Positions 59,106-64,000 of a DNA stretch of 64,000 nucleotides are shown one piece after another. Under the pieces are notes generated by a model, which saw nothing but the letters and a program-made list of their open reading frames with translations, was not told the DNA's origin and searched no databases. Origin of the DNA: CAZAQK01 sp046344715. Lineage in GTDB: Bacteria > Pseudomonadota > Alphaproteobacteria > Rickettsiales > SXRF01. The first letter of the stretch is position 1, and each line of letters starts with the position of its first letter. The DNA lies in contig JBKDKX010000018.1 in the NCBI GenBank assembly GCA_046344715.1, positions 40,053 through 104,052 of the forward strand, read 5' to 3'. The position numbers and the translations under genes were made by a program.

Positions 59106-60497
59106 TCACTTTGGTCCGACCATATCTTCCGGCTTCACCCACTGGTCAAATTGCTCAGCGGTGAGCAGGCCAAGCGCAATGCCGGCTTCTTTTAGCGTGG
59201 TGTGTTCCTTGTGCGCTTTTTTCGCAATTTTTGCCGCGTTGTCATAGCCAATATGCGGGTTCAGTGCCGTCACCAGCATGAGGGATTCATTCATAAGTTT
59301 GGTGATGCGCGCTTCGTTGGCTTCGATGCCCACCACGCAATTATCGGTGAAGCTCACGCAGCCATCAGCGATGAGGCGGATGGATTGCAGCACGTTATAG
59401 ATGATCACCGGCTTGAATACGTTGAGCTCGAAATGACCTGTTGCACCACCAATGGTGACGGCTACATGGTTGCCCATCACCTGCGCGCAGAGCATGGTCA
59501 TTGCTTCCGATTGTGTGGGGTTCACCTTGCCCGGCATGATGGATGAACCTGGTTCATTTTCCGGCAGGTTCAATTCGCCAAAACCGCAGCGTGGGCCAGA
59601 ACCCATCAGGCGAATATCATTGGCGATCTTCATGAGGGATGTTGCAATGGTGTTGAGCACGCCAGAGCATTCCACCAACGCGTCATGTGTGGCGAGTGCT
59701 TCAAATTTATTGGGCGCTGTGACGAATGGAAGTTTGGTGATGCCCGCTACTTCTTTGGCAAATGCGGTATCGAAGCCTTTCTTAGAATTGAGCCCAGTGC
59801 CGACCGCAGTGCCACCTTGCGCAAGTTCATATAGCGCAGGCAGGGTACTTTCGGCACGGCGGATGGCATTTTCCAGCTGCTTTGCATAACCGGAAAATTC
59901 CTGACCTAACGTAAGCGGTGTGGCATCCATCAGATGCGTGCGGCCGATCTTGATTATTTTGTCGAAGGACTTTGATTTTGCCGCAAGTGCTTTATGCAAA
60001 TGTTTCAGTGCCGGAATGAGTGAGTAATGAATTTCATATGCCGCAGCAATATGCATGGCAGTGGGGAAGGAGTCATTGCTTGATTGCCCCATATTCACAT
60101 GGTCATTCGGGTGCACGGGTTTTTTGCTGCCCATCTCGCCGCCGAGCATTTCAATCGCGCGGTTGGAAATCACCTCGTTTATGTTCATGTTGGTTTGCGT
60201 GCCGGAGCCAGTCTGCCACACGACGAGCGGGAAATTGCCATCGAGCTTGCCATCGATCACTTCGGAAGCTGCCGCAACAATCGCATCACCGATTTTTTTA
60301 TCGAGCCCAGCGATCTGCATGTTCACTTTGGCTGCAGCGAGTTTCAAAATGCCGAATGCGGTGATGAGCGGCTTTGGCATCGTCTCGCCACCGATTTTGA
60401 AATTCTGCAGGCTGCGCTGCGTCTGCGCTCCCCAATAACGTGAGGCTTCAACATCGATGTTGCCGAAACTATCTGATTCTGAACGATAATTTGTCAT
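59106..60497 (-). CDS. fumC: Fumarate hydratase class II
   Basis: Oxygen-stable TCA-cycle fumarase. From ATG 60497 the product has 463 residues and starts TNYRSESDSFGNIDV, matching the family; an in-frame ATG also exists at 60521. Motifs: RYWGAQTQRSLQNF, SGTQTNMNINEVISNRA, HVNMGQSSNDSFPTAMHIAA, GRTHLMDATPLTLGQEFSGY, GGTAVGTGLNSK, and the catalytic-Ser signature GSSIMPGKVNPTQSEAMTM. It stands alone between repeats and a divergent orphan gene. Confidence 0.98.
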   Translation of the reverse strand: MTNYRSESDSFGNIDVEASRYWGAQTQRSLQNFKIGGETMPKPLITAFGILKLAAAKVNMQIAGLDKKIGDAIVAAASEVIDGKLDGNFPLVVWQTGSGTQTNMNINEVISNRAIEMLGGEMGSKKPVHPNDHVNMGQSSNDSFPTAMHIAAAYEIHYSLIPALKHLHKALAAKSKSFDKIIKIGRTHLMDATPLTLGQEFSGYAKQLENAIRRAESTLPALYELAQGGTAVGTGLNSKKGFDTAFAKEVAGITKLPFVTAPNKFEALATHDALVECSGVLNTIATSLMKIANDIRLMGSGPRCGFGELNLPENEPGSSIMPGKVNPTQSEAMTMLCAQVMGNHVAVTIGGATGHFELNVFKPVIIYNVLQSIRLIADGCVSFTDNCVVGIEANEARITKLMNESLMLVTALNPHIGYDNAAKIAKKAHKEHTTLKEAGIALGLLTAEQFDQWVKPEDMVGPK

Positions 60498-60525
60498 GGC
60501 TTTCTTCGCGCTTATTGTCATAAAA

Positions 60526-60548
60526 CCGTCACTTTGTGTTCGTATATG
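60526..60548 (+). promoter_or_regulatory. Candidate promoter: CCGTCAC box plus TATATG
   Basis: CCGTCA (60526-60531), 11 bases, TATATG (60543-60548), with the same spacing as at 18454 and 52464. It lies between divergent fumC and the orphan at 60609. Confidence 0.35.
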
Positions 60549-60608
60549 AGCAACTTATAATAAACTCATCTGTTTAAGTATAGCAAAAACACTGCGGTAT
60601 TTTAATAT

Positions 60609-60980
60609 ATGCTGCAGAGACATGGTGTGGATATGGTAAAAGAAAATGCGCAGCTTGCTACGCTAATGAATAGCGATCTGCAGATATATGAAGATACGGA
60701 TTTTGCGTGGATGCCAACAAATACCCTGCGTATCCATGTAACAGGCATACCGGATATGGAAGCAAGCAGGCAGGATGTATCGGCAGTAATAGATGTGATG
60801 AAAAGCCTTGTTACATTCTATGGCGGCTCAGAGAGTGATGTTAAGGCAGTGGTATTGGAGAAGGGAGCGTTCGTTGAAGTCTCCGGTGAAAAAGCCGCAG
60901 ATGTTGCAAGAGTGGTGCGGTTTGCCTTCCCGAATATGGTCGGCGCGGCCAGTATTCCTGGTGGCCAACGGATAATTTAA
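60609..60980 (+). CDS. Small orphan protein
   Basis: A soluble, mixed alpha/beta protein of 123 residues (115 if ATG 60633 is the start; neither has a clear ribosome binding site). Recognisable blocks are TLRIHVTGIPDMEASRQDV, VMKSLVTFYGGSESDVKAV and VEVSGEKAADVARVVRFAF. No signal peptide, membrane segment or known motif. Its stop overlaps the convergent purK stop by 4 bases. Confidence 0.7.
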   Translation: MLQRHGVDMVKENAQLATLMNSDLQIYEDTDFAWMPTNTLRIHVTGIPDMEASRQDVSAVIDVMKSLVTFYGGSESDVKAVVLEKGAFVEVSGEKAADVARVVRFAFPNMVGAASIPGGQRII

Positions 60981-62065
60981 TTCCCCAGGAAATTCACATG
61001 CCCCATTTTGCGGCCCGGGCGGGATTCTTTCTTGCCATATAAATGAAGCCGCGCATTTTTCATGGCGCGGTATTTTTCGATATCATTGATATCATCGCCA
61101 ATCAGGTTGAGCATCTTTGCGGGGCAGATGATTTCCGTGCTGCCAAGCGGCAGGCCGCAAATGGCGCGGATTACCTGTTCGAACTGCGAAGTTTTGCAGG
61201 CATCCATCGTCCAGTGGCCGGAATTGTGCGGGCGCGGGGCGAGTTCATTGACTAGCAGTTCATCGCCGCAGACAAACATTTCAACCGCTAAAATACCAAC
61301 GAGCTTCAAGCCTTCGGCGATGGTGCGTGCCATGCTTTCCGCTTTTTGTGCGAGTGCATCGGAAATAGGGGCGGGGGCGATGGTTTCATGCAATATATGG
61401 TTCTTGTGCGTGTTATGCACGGGTGGATAGCATTGTATTTCGCCGCTTTCATTGCGCGCGACGATCACCGAAATTTCCATGGAAAAATTCACGAAGCCTT
61501 CTGCAATTACTTCATTACGAAATGTACCTTCTGGTGTTGAGTTGGTAATTTCATTTAAGTGAAAAACTTCTGCATGTTCCATTTTCCCCTGACCTTTACC
61601 ATCATAACCCATTGTAACGGTTTTGACGATTAAAGGGTTCTTAGGCGTAGCACCTAAATCTGCAAATGCTTTTAGTAATTCTTGCTGTGTTCGTACTGCT
61701 CTAAACGGCGCGGTTTTGATGCCGAGCCTGTTCAACGTTTCTTTTTCTTTGATACGGTGCTGGCAGATTTCGAGCACGCCTATGCTTGGATATAATTTAT
61801 GCGCGATCACTTGTAGTGGCGCGGTGGGGATATTTTCAAATTCATAGGTAATGATGTCTACGCTTGCGGCAAATTTCTTAAGTGCTGCCTCATCATCATA
61901 CGCTGCGATTGTGTGTATGGTGGATTTTTCAAAAGCGGGAGAATCTTTATCAGGGCAATAAATATGAGTTTTGTAACCCATCTCGTTTGCCTTCATTGCC
62001 ATCATACGGCCGAGCTGCCCGCCGCCTAAGATGCCGATGGTGGATGGTGGACGCAGTGAGGCCAT
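60977..62065 (-). CDS. purK: 5-(carboxyamino)imidazole ribonucleotide synthase
   Basis: ATP-grasp enzyme that carboxylates AIR to N5-CAIR in purine synthesis. The 362-residue product has IGILGGGQLGRMMAMKA at the N terminus, DIITYEFENIP, IVKTVTMGYDGKGQG (ATP-grasp), FSMEISVIVARNESGE, VEMFVCGDELLVNELAPRPHNSGHWTMDAC and the LHLYGKKESRPGRKMGHVN end. It follows purE, which uses its product, with a gap of three bases. Confidence 0.97.
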   Translation of the reverse strand: MASLRPPSTIGILGGGQLGRMMAMKANEMGYKTHIYCPDKDSPAFEKSTIHTIAAYDDEAALKKFAASVDIITYEFENIPTAPLQVIAHKLYPSIGVLEICQHRIKEKETLNRLGIKTAPFRAVRTQQELLKAFADLGATPKNPLIVKTVTMGYDGKGQGKMEHAEVFHLNEITNSTPEGTFRNEVIAEGFVNFSMEISVIVARNESGEIQCYPPVHNTHKNHILHETIAPAPISDALAQKAESMARTIAEGLKLVGILAVEMFVCGDELLVNELAPRPHNSGHWTMDACKTSQFEQVIRAICGLPLGSTEIICPAKMLNLIGDDINDIEKYRAMKNARLHLYGKKESRPGRKMGHVNFLGN

Positions 62066-62068
62066 AAC

Positions 62069-62554
62069 TTACGGTTTCAGGGCAACGCTTTTGGTTTGCT
62101 TGTCGCGCCATTTTTCAAGGCGGGCGGCAAGAGCTGCATCACTGAGTGCAAGAATCGATGCAGCAAGCAACCCTGCATTCTTTGCACCCGCCTTGCCAAC
62201 GGCTAATGTACCAACCGGTACGCCGCCAGGCATCTGTGCGATAGAAAGTAGGCTATCGAGACCTTTCAGGGTTTTACTTTCAACCGGTACGCCGAGAACG
62301 GGAAGGGTGGTCATGCTTGCAGCCATACCCGGGAGGTGCGCTGCTCCACCGGCACCAGCTATGATTACCTTGAAGCCTGCCTCTTTAGCTCCTTTGGCAA
62401 ATGTATAGAGGCGTTCTGGCGTGCGATGCGCAGAGACCACGCGCTTGTCATATGGCACTTTGAGTTCATCAAGCATGTCAGCGGCGTGTTGCATCGTCTC
62501 CCAGTCGGATGTGCTACCCATGATGATGGCGATTTCCGGTTTTTTTGTTGCCAT
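62069..62554 (-). CDS. purE: N5-CAIR mutase PurE
   Basis: Converts N5-CAIR to CAIR. I chose ATG 62554 (AAAGG seven bases ahead) giving 161 residues, the class I size. Motifs: AIIMGSTSDWETMQHAADML, RVVSAHRTPERLYTFA, IAGAGGAAHLPGMAASMT, PVLGVPVESKTLKGLDSLLS and QMPGGVPVGTLAVGKAGAKNAG. purE-purK form an operon on the minus strand. Confidence 0.98.
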   Translation of the reverse strand: MATKKPEIAIIMGSTSDWETMQHAADMLDELKVPYDKRVVSAHRTPERLYTFAKGAKEAGFKVIIAGAGGAAHLPGMAASMTTLPVLGVPVESKTLKGLDSLLSIAQMPGGVPVGTLAVGKAGAKNAGLLAASILALSDAALAARLEKWRDKQTKSVALKP

Positions 62555-62754
62555 GTTTGTGCCTTTCAAAAAAGAGGGCGCAACATACAGGAATTGCTCA
62601 TAAAGTCAAAAAAAATGCATGATCCTCCCTGTTGCTGTAAAAACACATTAATTATTGTAAAATCATAAAAACAGTTGATAAAAATTACTTTTATCTATGT
62701 GTTTTCATTAATCAATGTTACACAGGAGAACGGGCTGATACAGGGGCTTATGGC

Positions 62755-63447
62755 ATGAAGCTTGACTTGGTAAAGCAGTTGAAAATGGCCGATTCTGAAA
62801 CATTCCGAAAGGGAAGGCTTGCAGATCGCATTGCGATGCTTGGAATTCCTGATGAGGAGATGACGCCTGCGGTAAAATTAGCGGTGTCTGCCCTGCTTGA
62901 AAAGCTTGAAGATATGGGATCAGATTTAACCCGAACCAAGGAAAATCTTGCCGAGATGGAAAGGCTCGTGGATGTCGATTGTGTGGCTCCGATCCCTAAT
63001 CGTCGTGCCTTTATGCGCCGTTTGTCATGGGCGATTACCATGCATGAACGTTATGGCCATCCATCGACAATTTTATATTTTGATGTGAATGATTTTAAAC
63101 AAATCAATGACTTGCATGGGCATGCGGCGGGGGACCTCGCCATACGCCATATTGCCCATATATTGGGCGATGTCATGCGCGAATCGGATTTTCTTGCACG
63201 TATTGGCGGCGATGAATTTGCAGTTATCATGTATCATGCCGATGAAGAGGCCGCCCGTAAGCGTGGACTGCTGGTGACGCAAAAAATCCGCAGTATGCCA
63301 TTTGAATTTGCCGGTAAGCTGATTATGGTTTCTTGTGCCCATGGCTGTTACTCTATTCGCAACGGAGATAATGCCGAATCTGCCCTGGCGGCGGCGGATA
63401 TGTCCATGTATGTGGATAAAAAGCGTATAAAATCTCGAACCGCCTAA
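62755..63447 (+). CDS. Diguanylate cyclase (GGDEF protein)
   Basis: Likely makes c-di-GMP. The 230-residue product has a short helical N-terminal part (1-75, no membrane or sensor domain visible) and a complete GGDEF domain: LYFDVNDFKQINDLHGHAAGD (metal-binding Asp) and FLARIGGDEFAVIM with an intact active-site loop. The RxxD product-inhibition site five residues ahead is present only as MRESDFLAR (RESD), which fits. ATG 62755 has no strong ribosome binding site; a GTTACA stands 40 bases ahead. Nothing in the window uses c-di-GMP visibly. Confidence 0.93.
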   Translation: MKLDLVKQLKMADSETFRKGRLADRIAMLGIPDEEMTPAVKLAVSALLEKLEDMGSDLTRTKENLAEMERLVDVDCVAPIPNRRAFMRRLSWAITMHERYGHPSTILYFDVNDFKQINDLHGHAAGDLAIRHIAHILGDVMRESDFLARIGGDEFAVIMYHADEEAARKRGLLVTQKIRSMPFEFAGKLIMVSCAHGCYSIRNGDNAESALAAADMSMYVDKKRIKSRTA

Positions 63448-63521
63448 TTTTTGTAGATTTAGTTGTACACACCTTCGCCTTTTGGTAGAGTTGCGCTCTT
63501 GCAATTTTTCAGGGGTGGGTT

Positions 63522-64000
63522 ATGAAACGCATTACACTCGGCACAACAGCACTGGCAGCTATTTTTACGACGTTTCTCGTAAGTGCGGTTCCTTCGGCGC
63601 AGGCGGCAGAAAAAATCATCACCATCGGTACTGCGGGTGTAACCGGTGTGTATTATCCGGCGGGTGGTGCGATTTGCAGGCTGGTGAACCGTGGGCGTAA
63701 AGAACACGGTATTCGCTGCGGTGTGGAGTCTACGGGTGGTTCTATCAATAACCTGGAGATGATCCGCAAGCGTGATCTTGCGCTGGGTGTAGTGCAGTCT
63801 GATTTGCTTTTCCATGCGTATAAAGGCGATGAGATTTTTTCCGATGTAGGTGCGGATAAAGATTTGCGCATGCTTTTTGCTCTCCATTCTGAACCGTTCA
63901 CCGTTATTACCCGCAGGGATGCAAAGATTAAGGATTTTGATGATCTAAAGGGTAAGCGTGTAGATCTTGGTGCACCTGGTTCTGGGATGCGGGCGACCAT
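63522..64000 (+). CDS. TAXI-type TRAP transporter solute-binding protein (3' partial)
   Basis: Start of a periplasmic receptor of the TAXI (TRAP-associated extracytoplasmic immunogenic) group; 159 residues lie in the window and the frame is still open at the end. ATG 63522 has AGGGGTGG ahead and opens a signal peptide (MKRITLGTTALAAIFTTFLV... ending SAQAAE). The mature chain shows TIGTAGVTGVYYPAGGAICRLV, ESTGGSINNLEMIRKRDLALGVVQSD and KDFDDLKGKRVDLGAPGSG, all hallmarks of the family. Dicarboxylate or glutamate-like ligands are usual; the ligand is not readable. Partner membrane subunits would lie outside. Confidence 0.93.
   Translation, partial: MKRITLGTTALAAIFTTFLVSAVPSAQAAEKIITIGTAGVTGVYYPAGGAICRLVNRGRKEHGIRCGVESTGGSINNLEMIRKRDLALGVVQSDLLFHAYKGDEIFSDVGADKDLRMLFALHSEPFTVITRRDAKIKDFDDLKGKRVDLGAPGSGMRAT

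Noticed and set aside
61500..61700. AT-rich stretch in purK as a second mosaic gene
   Set aside because: Too short and too gradual to separate from normal variation by eye.

Overview
The window is one continuous stretch of an alphaproteobacterial chromosome. The evidence is the gene order murB-ddl-ftsQ-ftsA-ftsZ-lpxC-bamD-recN-ligA, the long block rpsB-tsf-pyrH-frr-uppS-cdsA-dxr-rseP-bamA-skp-lpxD-fabZ-lpxA-lpxI-lpxB, the use of LpxI rather than LpxH, and the tsaE-amgK-murU operon. It is a Gram-negative cell with complete early lipid A genes and peptidoglycan recycling. I cannot name the species. The many orphan secreted or membrane proteins and the dispersed palindromic repeats fit a poorly sampled lineage (something Micavibrio- or Rickettsiales-like is a guess).

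Layout. 1-8.4 kb: cell wall and division cluster (murB partial, two small accessory genes, ddl, ftsQ, ftsA, ftsZ, an FkbM-type methyltransferase, lpxC). 8.4-15.8 kb: bamD, recN, ligA, prmA and an aminopeptidase P. 15.8-22 kb: a secreted orphan, an APC permease, an orphan protein with three repeated membrane hairpins, tRNA-Thr(CGT), a cold-shock protein, a DUF465 protein and a pirin. 22-28.8 kb: a 1054-residue periplasmic TPR-type protein, an anchored ankyrin protein, then iscX-tsaE-amgK-murU. 28.8-32.9 kb: a 1380-residue cysteine-containing secreted orphan. 33-45.6 kb (minus strand): the lipid A / BAM / isoprenoid / translation block. 45.7-50.2 kb (plus strand): an island of three related-context orphan genes inserted between tsf and pyrH. 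50.3-52.2 kb: tsf and rpsB. 52.5-59 kb: two secreted Thr/Pro-rich proteins and two large orphan proteins. 59-64 kb: fumC, an orphan, purK, purE, a GGDEF protein and the start of a TAXI-type solute-binding protein.

The housekeeping genes work together in envelope assembly: precursor synthesis (ddl, uppS, dxr, amgK/murU), division (ftsQAZ), lipid A (lpxA, B, C, D, I and fabZ), and outer-membrane protein insertion (bamA, bamD, skp).

The most interesting part is the 4.6-kb island at 45.7-50.2 kb. It splits a normally contiguous operon and holds two paralogues of a possible Tiki/ChaN/TraB-like fold. Both are predicted to be transcribed leaderless from near-identical promoters, and one carries a single in-frame stop. 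A third gene there has its ribosome binding site locked in a perfect hairpin. A related promoter-like motif (YTGTMA box plus a TANAAT hexamer) recurs upstream of other orphan genes in the window. A second theme is palindromic repeats that have entered coding sequence: the bamD 3' end, and the 5' ends of dxr and uppS.
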